NCBI GenBank assembly: GCA_023375785.1
Contig: SZWC01001206.1
Span: 75,463 to 139,462, forward strand
Source: Penium margaritaceum
Lineage: Eukaryota > Streptophyta > Zygnematophyceae > Desmidiales > Peniaceae
Direction: 5' to 3'
DNA length: 64,000 bases
The translations under genes were made by a program, and so were the position numbers. The notes under the pieces were generated by a model. That model did not search any database and had not been told where the DNA came from. It saw only the letters and a program-made list of their open reading frames with translations. Numbering within the stretch: position 1 is the stretch's first letter; each line of letters starts with the position of its first letter. Below, one piece after another: positions 22,560 to 34,364 of the stretch.

Positions 22560-23510
22560 TGGGGAATAGTCCACGAGGGATATCAAAACTCGGCATAGTA
22601 ATGGGGGTGGTGGGAGCACAAACATGGCCACCTAGCGGTTGTCACATGGAGCGACCTCAACAAGATTGCATTTCACAAGGACTTGACGCCCGCATCCCTA
22701 GAAACACGCAGTATCCTTGCATGGAAAGACATATTCCTTGCATTGGCGGTCAAGCATGGGCTTGAGGAACTTTACATCAACCCACCACCGAAGGACGTAG
22801 ACGACAATACCCCCTTCTGTGCCTTCAACCCATTGACACGCACTCTTCCTGACGACCAGTCCTACGCCATCTGACAGTTTCGGTATTACGGGCAAGGTCC
22901 TCATCTTGCGGGCAAGGTGAGGATCTAACCAACCCTTGCATTGGAGCTCCCTGTCCTTCAGAGGCATGGCAGGACCTAGTGACACATAAGGAGGAACAAG
23001 AAATGGAAGTAGTTTTCAGGATGCGTGAAAAGCTTCATCGCTTCTATCTAAAGCCAGATTTGCCTTTTGCCAATTAGTGGGATGCGGCGATGGACATCAG
23101 GCACCAGATCCTCGTACTCAGTGCCTCGTGCACCATTCTGGAGTGGTTGGATCTAATGCTACTCCACCTTGGCGAGCCATACAAGGAGTTCTGTCGCAAC
23201 TTGCTGCGACGTCTTTGCATTGTAGACACTGAGAGCACCAACCTGTCAATAGTGTTCAAAGGATTGACGGACTATGAGGACATCCTCCGAGGCAAGGATC
23301 AAGAGGCTGGCACTTCAACTGCAACTACATTCACATATTTGATATCTGGGGCTTTTCATGCCATCACCGGGCAGGGAGGGTACAGTGCAAAAGGCGGACG
23401 TGGCAGGCAGAGCGACAAAGGACGCTGATGTGGGCGAGACACCGGCATCCATACTTGCAACTACTGTCATCATCCTGGTAACTATTGGCATGCCTGTCTT
23501 GTGCTACAGT
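22560..23510 (+). pseudogene. Gag remnant of element D
   Basis: Readable stretches: MTPASLETRSILAWKDIFLA near 22683, WDAAMDIRHQILVL near 23079, HLGEPYKEFCRNLL near 23167, and a zinc-knuckle-like CNYCHHPGNYWHAC near 23460-23500. Capsid-type helices plus a knuckle support gag. Broken. Confidence 0.6.
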
Positions 23511-23647
23511 GCATCATGAACCCACAGCAGTAGTAGTACCAACAGCAGCCTTATCATCAGTAGTTGCGTCCACTGACCATGGGATTCTTGGAGAGATGCT
23601 CCTCACCATGGCACGAGTGACTCCAAAAAGGAACACCAAAAAGACAA

Positions 23648-23716
23648 GCCTTAGTAGCTTAGTGGTTAATGGTGTCCACCTTTAGAGGTAGGAGCCTAGG
23701 TTCAAGTCCCACAAGA
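23648..23716 (+). promoter_or_regulatory. tRNA-like box A/box B module in F 5' LTR
   Basis: Box A TAGCTTAGTGG (23655-23665) fits TRGCNNAGYGG fully. Box B GGTTCAAGTCC (23699-23709) fits GGTTCRANNCC fully. Starts are 44 nt apart, exact tRNA spacing. Conserved in the 3' LTR (27136, 27180). A full cloverleaf is not convincing, so this is a tRNA-derived module rather than a tRNA gene. Confidence 0.6.
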
Positions 23717-23795
23717 TGAATTTGTGCCCTGCCTCAAGGGAGGTGGAAAATGAATGCCCAGAAGTTAGCTCAACCTCTAGAATTCCTCCTTAAGG

Positions 23796-23951
23796 TTCTA
23801 GAAGGCCAGGTGCGGGCCAAGGACGGTGGCACACCTTCTAGGAGGGATGACTTGTCGTACAAGGCATCTAGGTGTGTCTTGGTGTTCTGGATACCTTCCC
23901 TCCTACTAGAAGTAAGCTGAGGAATCTAGGAAGGGGAAGAAGCTTCTAGAG
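23796..23951 (+). promoter_or_regulatory. Heat-shock-element-like cluster in F 5' LTR
   Basis: TTCTAGAA at 23796-23803, TTCTAGGA at 23836, and GAAGCTTC followed by TAGAG at 23939-23951 fit the nGAAnnTTCn pattern bound by heat-shock factors. The 3' LTR has TTCTAGAA at 27277 and 27317 and GAAGCTTC at 27420. Heat response is inference, by analogy to heat-activated plant copia elements of the ONSEN type. Confidence 0.45.
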
Positions 23952-24291
23952 GAAGGAATGGATGCCTTCCTAGGTGGGAAAAAGGACAGCCTACCAAGGG
24001 CCACTCTAGAAGCCATACAATCTGCTAGGAAGCTTCAAATCTCGCACGCTTTGGTGTTCTGGAGATATTAGATCAATGGCTGTAGAATTCCACTGCTTGT
24101 GAGCCTTGATCAAGAGTTTATTTCCAGTCAATTGAGACCAAAACTACTGCCTCACTCTCCGACCAGTTTTCTGCCATCCTTGGAACTAGTTGCCTCCACA
24201 GTTTTGGTCCCTCCAAAAACAGTTGGTGGTGTAAGCCAGCCATTGCTAGGGACCCTCCAAGGTGCACACACTCACCCTCTGAGCCAACAAA

Positions 24292-24307
24292 GGGTTATAC
24301 GCCCACG
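24292..24307 (+). other. Primer-binding site of F, half-tRNA type
   Basis: GGGTTATACGCCCACG fits the complement of the initiator tRNA-Met anticodon arm with two or three mismatches. It lies two bases after the LTR end ...CAACA. Confidence 0.65.
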
Positions 24308-24372
24308 TCCCAAGCTGGCTTGGAAGAAGGGGTTCCAAGCCAGCTTGTGTTCTCGCTTTCTAGATCAAGACA

Positions 24373-25170
24373 TGGCCGCCAACGAGCAAGAGCGCAGCGG
24401 CACTATCCTTAAGTTTGATGGGACAGGCTTTTCCTTGTGGAGGTGGCAGTTTGAGGTCTTCCTCGACGACAAGGGACTGCTTGAGCTTGTGAAGGGTGAT
24501 GACACTGCTCCGCCGGAGAATGCAAGAGCTGTGGTCAAGGAGGCATACAAGAAGCACAACAAAAACGCGTTGGCATTCCTTGTGTCCGTGTTATGCCCAC
24601 CACAACATGGACACGTCCAAGGATGCAACCTGGTCGTAGACGCATGGTCAAAGCTCTACTGCATTTACCAGTCAAGCAACCTCGCCAATCAGCATTTCAT
24701 ATTCAAACGGCTTGTCACCCTCCAAGCCAACAAAGGTGACAACATCATGGACATCATGCAGCAAATTGAGTCACTCGCAGCGGAATGCGTGGCCACTTGT
24801 TTGGAGGTTGACTCTCAGTTGCAAGATATGATCGTCCTTCTCGCCTTGCTGGATAGTTGGAGTCCCATGATCACAGTCCTTGGTGGCTGGCCTTCCGACA
24901 AGCTGAAGTACCCAAAGGTTGCTAAGTACGTGCACAACAAGTGGATGCGACGTGTCGGTCGAGAGAGTGCAGCGGCATCAAGTTTTGCGTACACAATTCA
25001 TCCTCATTGTGGAGGCCAAAGCGAGAAGTGGAACGGTGCCAAATAGGGCACCAAGAAGGGTGACAAGAAGGGGGAGTGCTTCAACTGCGGCAAAGAGGGC
25101 CACTGTGCACGCAACTATCCCAAGAAGATCCAAGGCCGGTTGCACCGGGGTGGGAAGAAAGACGAGTAGG
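24373..25170 (+). pseudogene. Gag remnant of copia F
   Basis: Readable from MAANEQERSGTILKFDGTGF at 24373 through FSLWRWQFEVFL, LDSWSPMITVLGGWPSDKLK near 24850, and a zinc knuckle CFNCGKEGHCARN near 25078 with a Lys-rich tail. Closest in layout to the gags of C, I and J. Broken. Confidence 0.8.
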
Positions 25171-25208
25171 TCCTCATGGCGTTAAACTCCACCGACTTGA
25201 AGGATTAA

Positions 25209-26790
25209 GGAGTTGCCATCATTGACTCCGGATCAGGCCACCACACACAATGCAACAGGGCGGCATTTGGCACCTACGGTTCCTCGGAGAGACGCATGAT
25301 GGTGGCCAACAGTAAAACAGAGGTGGCTGCCGGTGAGGGTAACGTCCGCATTGAGTCCATTGTGGATGGCAAACTTGTCACCAGCACAATCCACGACGTG
25401 CTCTACATGCCCAACTTTGGGGAAAACCTCCACTCCGTCAGCCACCTTACCAACAAGGGACTTGTTGTACTCTTCACAAAGAAGGAGGCCATCATTTCCA
25501 AGGAGGGCAAAGGTGAGGTTATTGTGCACGCCAAGAGAGAGGACGACTTGCACCTGCTATGCGCAAAGATCCTCGGCAGCCGGGCAGGGTCCAACGCCAC
25601 CAATCTTGTAACAAAGGATGAAGGAGACCTAGACCTGTGGCACTGCCAATTTTTCCCTATTTCTCCGTTGATGGTGAAACAGATGGCAAAGAGAGAGGTG
25701 GTGCGGGGTCTCCAAATCAGTGGCCTTGATGGAGCCAAAGAGAACGTGTTTGAGCCATGCGTCATCCGCAAATCAACGCGGCAGCCGTTTGTGGCAAAGG
25801 GGACGCGTGCATCAACAAAGTTGGTAGTGGTACACACATGTGTGTAGACCACTTGAAAGCTCCATTGGTGGAGCTCGCTACTTCCTCGCTTTCATCAATA
25901 ACCACATCCGCAAACTATACCTCTACCTCATGAACGAGAAGAGCGAAGTCCTTGCATGCATGGAAGAGTTTGTGGCAGATGTGGAGCGGCAGACAGAGTT
26001 GATGGTGAAGGCGTTCCGAAGCGACAACGGTGGTGAATATGCAGACCGTCTTGGGTGGATGAAGAGCAAGGGGATTGAGTGGTAGAAAACAACTCCACAC
26101 TCCTCGTAGCAGAATGGAGTTGCTGAGAGAGCAAATCGCATAATCCTTAACATGGTGCAATCCATGTTTAGCGACGCTGGCCTTCCACAACGGTTGTGGG
26201 CGGAGGCGGCATGGACAGTGGCATACATAATGAACCTTGCACTGACCAAGCCGTTGAAGGACAAGGACAGCAAGGCGTGAAAGATGCCACAAGAGGTGTG
26301 GAGCGGGAGGAAGCCGGCAGTGGGTCACCTCCGCACGTTTGGTTGTGTTGTACATTCGGTTGTGCAGGCACGTGAAAGGCAGACCAAGCCGGATCCACGA
26401 CCACGCTGGTGTATTTTCCTTGGGTATGAGAGCAGAATCAAGGCGTACCGGCTCTTTGTCCCAAGGAGGCAGCAGATTGTGCGGAGTCGCGATGTCACGT
26501 TTGACGAGAAAAGCCGTTGGACGGATGAGGAGGCAGGTCTCTCTAGAAGGGGGGAGGGGCTGCCAGTCCTTGAGGGGGAGACGCCAGAGGACGTGAATGA
26601 GGGTGACGCCCTCGTAGGAGCACCAGCTGGAGAGGATTGCCTAGGGGATGGGCGAGTGGGAGAATTTTTTCTGGCCAGTTTGGATGAGGAATTCAAAGCA
26701 GCGGAGATGGACGTGGAGGCGGAGAGTTCGACCAATGTCTCCAAGGTCTCCAAGAGAGGGGGAGCAGGCGCTTGGAGTGGATGGCATTGA
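25209..26790 (+). pseudogene. Protease-integrase remnant of copia F
   Basis: Protease motif IDSGSGHH near 25219; DVLYMPNFGENLHSVS near 25397; DLDLWHCQF near 25630; integrase core FRSDNGGEYADRLGW near 26014, GVAERANRI near 26119 and WSGRKPAVGHLRTFG near 26300. The tail is acidic. Broken. Confidence 0.78.
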
Positions 26791-27066
26791 AAGGAGATAG
26801 CAACAAGAACAATCGCCTAAACAGCCTCGCACGAGCAACCGTGTGCGAAGAAGGACAAAGAGGTACGATGCGGACAAGGGCATTTGGAATGGGTTTGCAC
26901 AAGTCTTCTTCATGCAAGAGAAGCCTAAAGGAGGTAGTGCACCTGAAGGATGGGGCTGAGTGGGAGGGAGCAATAAAATATAAGGTCGCCTCCCATGAGG
27001 AGAAAGACTCCTTGAGTTGCAGGTTGAGCATGGACGACTGCCATGGGTGATGCGCAACGGGGAGAT

Positions 27067-27686
27067 TGTTAGAGAGGTGCTCCTCACCATGGCATGACTT
27101 ACTCCAAAAAGGAACACCAAAAACACAAGCCTTTGTGGCTTAGTGGTTAATGGTGTCCACATCTAGAGGAAGGGGCCCGGGTTCAAGTCCCACAAGATGA
27201 ATTTCTGCCCTTCCTCAAGGGAGGTGGAAAATAGATGCCTGGAAGCTAGCTCAACCTCTAGAATTCCTCCTTAAGGTTCTAGAAGGCCAGGTGAGGGTCC
27301 AGGATGGTGGCACACCTTCTAGAAGGGATGACCTATCCTAGAAGGCATCTAGAGGTGTCTTGGTGTTGTGGATACCTTCCCTCCTAATGGAAGTAAGCTG
27401 AGGAATCTAGGAAGGGGCAGAAGCTTCTAGAGGAAGGAAGGGATGCCTTCCTAGGTGGGAAAAAGGACAGCCTACCAAGGGCCACTCTAGAAGCCATAGA
27501 ATCTGCTAGGAAGCTTCAAATATGGTATGCTTTGGTGTTCAGGAAAGATTAGATTAGTGGCTATGAAATGCCACTGTTTGTGAGCCTTGATCAAAAGTTT
27601 ATTCTCATTCAATTGAGGCCAAGACTATTGCCTCGCTCTCTGACCAGTTTTGTGCCATCCTTGGATATAGTTGCCTCCACAGTTTT
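27067..27686 (+). repeat. 3' LTR of copia F, forward part
   Basis: Follows the purine-rich GGGGAGAT and starts TGTTAGAGAGG. Co-linear with 23586-24205. Carries box A TGGCTTAGTGG at 27136-27146 and box B GGTTCAAGTCC at 27180-27190, again 44 nt apart. Confidence 0.85.
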
Positions 27687-27787
27687 GTGTTGGCTCATAG
27701 GGTGAGTGTGCACCCTGGAGGGTCCCTAGCAGTGGCTGGTTCACCACACCAACTGTTTTTGGAGAGACTGAAACTTTGGAGGCAACT
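27687..27787 (-). repeat. Inverted copy of the F LTR terminus
   Basis: Reads as the reverse complement of the last ~102 bp of the F LTR (24188-24289), beginning GTGTTGGCTC and ending GGAGGCAACT. It replaces the expected forward LTR end, creating an inverted pair with GTTGCCTCCACAG at 27670. Confidence 0.8.
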
Positions 27788-29314
27788 CGTTTTCTGGATA
27801 CCTTCTTGTTCCTTCTTATTCCTTTGAGCAATAAACTGTTCATTGGTGGAAATGACTGCATGAGGTATGAAAAATGAATGACTGCGTACGTTCTCTCTTC
27901 TTAAAAAAGATGAACAAGCATTCAAGAGGCAGCAAAAGATGCTACAGGTTGAAGAGGTGCATGCTGGATATGGGTGCAAATGCTCCTGGAGATACAAGTG
28001 GATGAACATGTGGAATTGCTAGTGCAGATGCAAGTGCATATGCATACATAGTAGCACATAAAATCTGCAGTTAGGGTAGCACCAGTCGCAGGTGTTGCGG
28101 TTGCACCCTTTGCAGCTATCAACCAGAAAATCCCTCACAGTGATGAGTCCTATGATTGAGGTGAAGATAAGGTGAACACTTTTGAATGTTATGAGCTCTC
28201 ATTTGAGGAAGAATTGGGGACGTTGAACAATAGAAAGATAATCAACAAGAGGAGTAAAGATAGCAATGCTTTACTTGAAAATGGTTGGACAAGGAGGCGT
28301 GGGAAGATATGGTGGAGGAATGAGACGGTGAGCGTGGGGTCTTCTGAAAGACAAGGTGCTTGCTTATATTCATCTTGTTTGACATCAATCCTTTTTACTT
28401 TAACTCTCTTATAACCATGTGGTAAATAAAATGCTGGTAGTCTCATGTGCAAGCGCCTTCTTAAAAGGCTATGTCCTACCAATGACAATGTACTACAAGG
28501 GGTAGGGTGAAAAAATGGTGGAAGACCATCTCAGACATTATTTACATTCCTTTGGAAGGGTGGATAGGGTCATGTAACATGTTGGCCACAAGACATTGGA
28601 GGTACTAAACATGTTTACTTCTGTTATGGTAGGTGTAAGGGATCATTGAATCATGCGGTTTTGTTCCAAAATCAGGCTGTGTTCACACTAGAAACATATC
28701 AAGTGTATTTAGATGATGGTAGGAAGTGGTTACCTCTTGTGTAAGTCTTTTAAAGAGTGTACCCAATAACATGAACATGCCACTGTGAATGTGCCTTCTT
28801 TCACTTTTCTTTCACTTTGATGAACATCATCTTACGTCTTGTTCCTTTGAGCAATGTACTGTTTATTGATGGAAATGTCTGCATCAGTCTTTCAGATTTC
28901 CTTGTGCGAGCTGCTACAATGTACATGATGCAATTTTTTTTAAGAACTAGACAAGTGCAATTTACTAAGATATACTACTGCACCTGCCCTATGAATAATG
29001 AAGGTGGGATTCTACTTGAAAACAACAAAGAAGACATCGTCTATGATGTTGATGATGGTTTCATGTTTTACAACACAACTTAAAACAAAGATGATGGCCT
29101 CTCACATATCTCTGATAAGCTTATGGAGTGTGATAAAAAAGGAGACTTGTCATCTGTACATAAAACATGAGTTGGATTCGCAATCGTTCATGAACTGTTC
29201 AATAGTATGCACAAAATACCCATGAATATGTGGTTAACATTTCTGGAAGTAATCTATCACATACTCATGGGTTACAAACAAATAATCCTCACCATGTGAC
29301 ATGACATAACCATC
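27788..29314. other. Unassigned stretch with degenerate copies of the duplicated segment
   Basis: No gene found. A block near 28990-29100 (GTTGATGATGGTTT) weakly resembles 5150-5250 and 30190-30290, suggesting an older, more diverged copy of part of the duplicated segment. Two further related words on TCCTTTGAGCAATAAACTG lie near 27820 and 28845. Confidence 0.5.
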
Positions 29315-32300
29315 CTTCTACATATTTTTATTCCTTTCCTTCCTGTCAAATGAGTATCTTTAGCTCAAATATTCCATCATGAAGCAAACCATCACCTTGC
29401 TGTGGTTTTCCACATGGGTTAGTGATTGTGTGCTCACTGACTAATCATTAAAGTTGTGTTATCCAGGATTTACAGGAAACCAACGCAATATCCAAAGTCA
29501 AAAGTATTGGTAAGCCATATCCATTTGTCTTTGAAAAAACGAAATATCCAAATGCGGTTGCAACATTGATGCCACATGGAATTCCACATGGTGACATCGC
29601 TCTATTTTAGCAAACAATCATAAGCCCCTTCACTCAGGCATTTGCGACTCTTCAGGGTCTGCAAATGGTTTGCACGGTGAACCAAGAATCCCCATGTCTT
29701 GAAAGAGAACCTGCTAGGTCCCACTACAACAAGTTAATGAATGCACATCTACATAGGGTCTCAAAGCAATTTGCAAGGATAATGGAGGGTTTATGCGTGT
29801 GGGTAAAACTATGAAAACTGTTTTTTTCCTTGATCGGGATCTAGAAACAAGCCTTTCTGTGCCCTCTTTTTGTTGACAAGAAAATCCCCATTTAGGGAAA
29901 AGGGGTTTCATGTTTGCATGGGTAGATCCTACACAAATGTTAAAAAACCCTGATACCCTTGAACTCAGATGTTTGTGAAGAAAATAAAGAAAAAGGGCTC
30001 ATTTCATTATTGAAATTCTTGCAACGGCGGAGGTGACATGTTATCCTTCTTGCTTTGCTCAATGAGAGACTTACGGGACATGCACATTGAGCTTGGAGTG
30101 CTTTTTTTCCAGGACATTCAAGGTAGCTTCTTTATTCAACTTGTGGTTAACTGAGCTGCAAAACATTGACTGCGTGGGATTTCATCTGAAAATAGCAAAG
30201 ATGACACCTTCCATAACGTTGATGATGGTTTTTATCTTCTGCATGATAATGCACAACAAAAACAATGGCATCTTGAATCTGTGTGATGAACTTACAAAGT
30301 ATGTGTAGACAGTGCACTTGTGTTCTGTATTTGATTAAATGATTTGGATACATAATCTACCACCACCTGTTGAGGAGTGCATAGTTTATGGTAAAGTTAA
30401 ACTCATGAGATCCTCGTGACTGCTTGACAATTGTTTATGACATACCTATGGGTTTGAAGTTTATAGTACTCACTATAGTACCGTGATGTACCCACTCTTA
30501 TATGTCTGTAGATTCCTTTCCTTCATATCTAGTACTGTTAGCTCAGACTTTCCACCATGAATAATTCCATCACCTTATCATGGTTTTTCAAATGGGTGCA
30601 AAATCTCAGATATCCATAAAGAACAAAGTGTGATTCTCATCCATCCACCTCGCACATAAGGAGTAAAACTTCGCCCAGTGTTTGAAAGGAAAGCACCTAG
30701 CCTTTCATCACATCCGACAAGAGCAACCATTTCCCATGGCACTTTAACTATTCAACGGCTGACGGAAAGTACATTGTATCAGATGTTGCATGGACACCTA
30801 ATTCCTTGTTGTCACGTTAACACAGGTTTTAAACTTGTTTTATTTTTTTCTGAAAAAATATAGCATGAACGTCCTTGTGAAAAAATCTTCGATGTGCCGT
30901 AGTTTTAAACATGTTGGTTTGCGAGGGAAATGGGAACCTTTTTTTTTCCCGCAAACCATGTGGTGGTTTGAGTTTCCACAGAATTTATGGGATGTCATGC
31001 TCATTTTATGAACACCAAAAAAAAGTGTTCGTGCCAAAAGAGGTGTCAACAAAGAGAGATTTTATGGCAGCGATGTTGTTCCTCCACCTACAATTCAAAT
31101 GGACTGGGACAAAGACCATGCGATTGAGAAAATTATTGGACACTGATGCTACATAAAAACCGGCCAAGAATCCCATCAATTGGCACGACTACAACATTGT
31201 GCACAAAAGATAGGGCCTTATAACAACCTCTGTGACACTGATCAACTGGTCAACAGATACTATATTTGTCACTAGCCTGTGGCAGCTCATGCGCAGGGAT
31301 AACACCGCTAAAAGGGAAGATGTGATATGTACCAAACCTACATGAGTCCTTAACCCTCGGGAGTGAGCATTCCTACCATCAAATTTATGGCCCACCGCGC
31401 ATTCACCTCATGATTTTTCTGCCCATCGGCCAAGGGAACATTGGCCACCTGTCACGACGTCAAGTGTCTCTCTTCCCAAAGAATCTGAAAAGTTCAACTA
31501 CTCTCAACAATGGTGAACAGGATTCTGGCTAACCGTATCAATGTTTCATTAGTACTCGGTAGAATTCTCAAGGGTACTAGATATTCATGAAGATGTGTCT
31601 CAATGTTCTTGACATCCCTTGACTTATCGATGGAGTTTCACAAAGTGACATGAACCATTCTCAAGGATACTAGATATTCATGAAGATGTGTTGCTCGACT
31701 TAAGAACCCAAGATCCCGAATATGCCTTATTCTTTTTTCCATATTGTATACATGCAGTTCACATGCCCAACGCTTTTCACCGAAGTACACTTACTGATAA
31801 ATACAAGTAATCCAAGTATTCCAAGTGCTCAAATCGTTGTCTGCTATGCACATAATCCCTACAAACCATCCATGTTGTGCTCTGTACAACACCATATCCC
31901 ACTTTTTGTTGAATTCCACAAACATAGCAAAAAATGTGAGTGAATATCACAGTGAACTACATTTCACAATCTGTAGCTCTGGTATGGGGCCCATGGGGGA
32001 GATCGCTAACTTTGATTTAGATTTGGATTCTTTCATGGGTTTGAGGGATGCAGAGTGATGAACATGTTCACAAGTGCTTGTGCACTTTTACGATTGCACA
32101 AATTCAATTCTCAATATCATTCGAAGAATCAATGCATTCTCGCTAATTTTGAATAATAGTACCTTAAGGTGTGTCCATGTAGCATCGCTCCCAACGTCTT
32201 GCTGACGGCTATACCGTGGAAAAGGAAATTATGAAGCCAAGTTCCTTCGGTTGAGGCATTCATTTAAAACAGAATAAAACTGTGTTAAATGAAAAACAGA

Positions 32301-32802
32301 ACTGTGTTTCATCAAACATTTTTTATGGTGTATTTGGATGGTCTCGGAGTTGTTTTGGTATGGCCAGATTACAAAAATGTAGCCCAGACTGCTACACAGG
32401 GATCAGCTTGTTTGGCACGACACAGATTGATGACATTTGGCAGACAGCTATGAAGTATCGATAGCCTTCCACTAAACTGGAACAGACTTAAATCCATTGA
32501 AGAAGAGGGTTTTTACAAAAACTGTAGAGCTAGAAGTGATGTCATGTTGATTGGAGTCCATTCCCTCCTCCTTAAGAAATTATAAAAAATCCTAATTTGA
32601 GCACAAAGACAATCATTTTCTGGAATACAAGTACGGATCACTGTGCTGGTTTTGGGCCCAAGCTCCTTTGTCAACCCAGGGGACATTCTGGATCTAGGTC
32701 CAAAATGAAACGAGCAAGGTTTGTGCTTAACCCTGAAATTTGCGTGGATAGCTAATAAGTTAGTTGTGGGAAACGAGGGTCTGTTACCTCATTGAGATAT
32801 GG
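29315..32802. repeat. Duplicated segment, copy 2 (unclassified)
   Basis: Co-linear with 4524-7769. It ends where minus-strand copia sequence begins at 32803. Contains an extra stretch near 29420-29700 relative to copy 1. A short frame with SSGMGPMGEIANFDLDLD near 31970-32030 is also open in copy 1, but no domain is recognised. Confidence 0.8.
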
Positions 32803-34364
32803 GGATGGTGGTTTGGTCAATGCCATATTGGTTTAACCAGTCTTTGTGCACCTTGTACTCACCACTATTGTGTATAAACAATTTGTTGACCTTCTTGATA
32901 ATCTGTCGCTCTACCATGGCAAAAGAATCTTGAAGCGTCTTCTTGAACACTCCCTGTGCCTTGAGGAAGTAGAGCCACATCTTGCGACTGAGATCATCAA
33001 TGAAGGTAAAAAATACTTGGTGCAAACATTTGAGGGAGTGCAAATTGGTCCGTACTCATCACAGTAATTTAAGCCCAAGATTGCTGCCGCACATTGTCCA
33101 TTATGCTCAAAGGCCATTGTCTTTGCCTTGCCTTGGAGGTAGGGCTCACAGTGCTTTTTGTGCTACTGCATGACTTATAGTGTGCTTTCAGCCTCATACG
33201 AGCGCCTGTGCCACAGCTCAACATGACTGTCTTTGGTGGAGCTTTCTGCCATGGTGACTGCCTATGGTGCAATGTCAAGCTTTGGGGGCTTTGACTCTTC
33301 AAAAGCTACGTATCCCTCATTCGTGCTCTCAAGGGTCTTGGTGGGCAGCACACAGAGTCCATCGACTCTTAGAACCTATACAACAAGACTCTCCTTGGCC
33401 TAGGAGACATTGATTCTCTTATTCTTGACAATCACAACTTGCTCTCGTCTGAAGATGACGATCATGTCGTGGTATGTGATTCTAACACCAACAAGAGGTT
33501 TGCCATAAAAGATGGTATGTAGACAAGGTTCTCCGACTTAATTTCCTTCTTTGTATTGTTCATTTATATGTTGATCAACTTGTCTCCATCATCTTGTGCA
33601 TGGACAAGGCTGCCTTTGGTACCCCAATGGAGATGAACCCATCCTTCTCCCTTGAAGAGTGGTGGTTCATGTCAGAGTCAAACATGTAGGCTCCATGCTT
33701 GAGCAATTCTTGTCTCTTGGTCATAGGCACGTTCTAATGTTGGTCAGTTCTTTCTTACCCTTTGTGCCCTCGTTCTTGACACCCGTACCCTCACCTTCCT
33801 TCTTCAATGCCCTGCACTGTCGTGTCCAGCATCCAGGTTTGCCACAATTGAAGCACATCCTAGGATGCTTTGAATCCCTTTTACTGCCACCATTGTATTT
33901 TCCTCCACAACCACCACTTCTGTTGCCACCCCGGCCAAAAGAGGAGTTGTTGCTACCACGACCACCATATTGTGCAGCATAGGCAAAAAGCGTGGCCTTC
34001 CTATTACTACAACAAATGACCTTGTTGCGCATGTACCCGGACACTACCTCTTACATTTGCTCCTTCTCCTTCTAACAACCCAAGATGGTGATCAAAGGAC
34101 CCCAGTTTTCATGTAGCTCCATGTGGAGGATCATGGCCTGCATGTTGGTATCAATTACCCAATTCTTTGAGGTAAGGTTTTGTAGTCTTTCAAACAACAA
34201 GAAATCCGGAACCGACTCTCTGTTTCTTACTCTCATTGCAATCAGTGTAGGCCTATGATCCTTTATGAATGGACCTCAGACAATGGACGAGAAGACGAGG
34301 CCGACAAAGTCACTCGCTGTTTGCTCCAAGTATTTGAACTCGGATGACATGTCATCCTCGAGAT
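32803..34364 (-). pseudogene. Minus-strand copia gag-protease-integrase remnant next to the H LTR
   Basis: Read on the minus strand from 34364 down: capsid-type gag (AMILHMELHENWGPLITILG near 34100), Gly/Asn-rich linker and zinc knuckle CFNCGKPGCWTRQC near 33820-33860, then a protease-like stretch, then the start of the integrase core (YFLPSLMISVARCGSTS-type and HNSGEYKVHKDWLNQYG frames near 32830-33010). The gag closely resembles that of B. It stops at the edge of the duplicated segment. With the H LTR upstream it forms an RT-RNaseH-LTR-gag-PR-INT order. Broken. Confidence 0.72.

Larger units (their letters stand above)
21672..23585 (+). mobile_element. LTR retrotransposon D, 5' part
   Basis: Parts seen: LTR (~21672-22208), tRNA-3'-end primer site and gag. 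No pol was found; copia F takes over at 23586, and D sequence was not recognised beyond F. The gag is unlike those of A, B, C and F, so D is a different lineage (copia likely, not proven). Broken. Confidence 0.7.
23586..24289 (+). repeat. 5' LTR of copia F
   Basis: 704 bp, ends ...GAGCCAACA two bases before the primer site. Contains a tRNA-like box A/B module (23655-23709) and clustered TTCTAGAA / GAAGCTTC words (23796-23803, 23836, 23939-23951) resembling heat-shock elements. Confidence 0.85.
23586..27787 (+). mobile_element. Ty1/copia element F
   Basis: 5' LTR, half-tRNA primer site, gag, protease, integrase, a short RT-start-like stretch, polypurine tract and 3' LTR are seen. Most of RT and RNase H was not recognised, so at 4.2 kb it is shorter than C or E. 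LTRs differ by about 10% by eye. It lies in element D. The 3' LTR ends in an inverted copy of its own terminal ~100 bp. Broken at roughly ten places. Confidence 0.85.

Noticed and set aside
23648-23716. A functional tRNA gene in the F LTR
   Set aside because: Both promoter boxes are good, but no full cloverleaf with a seven-base acceptor stem can be drawn; called a tRNA-like module instead.
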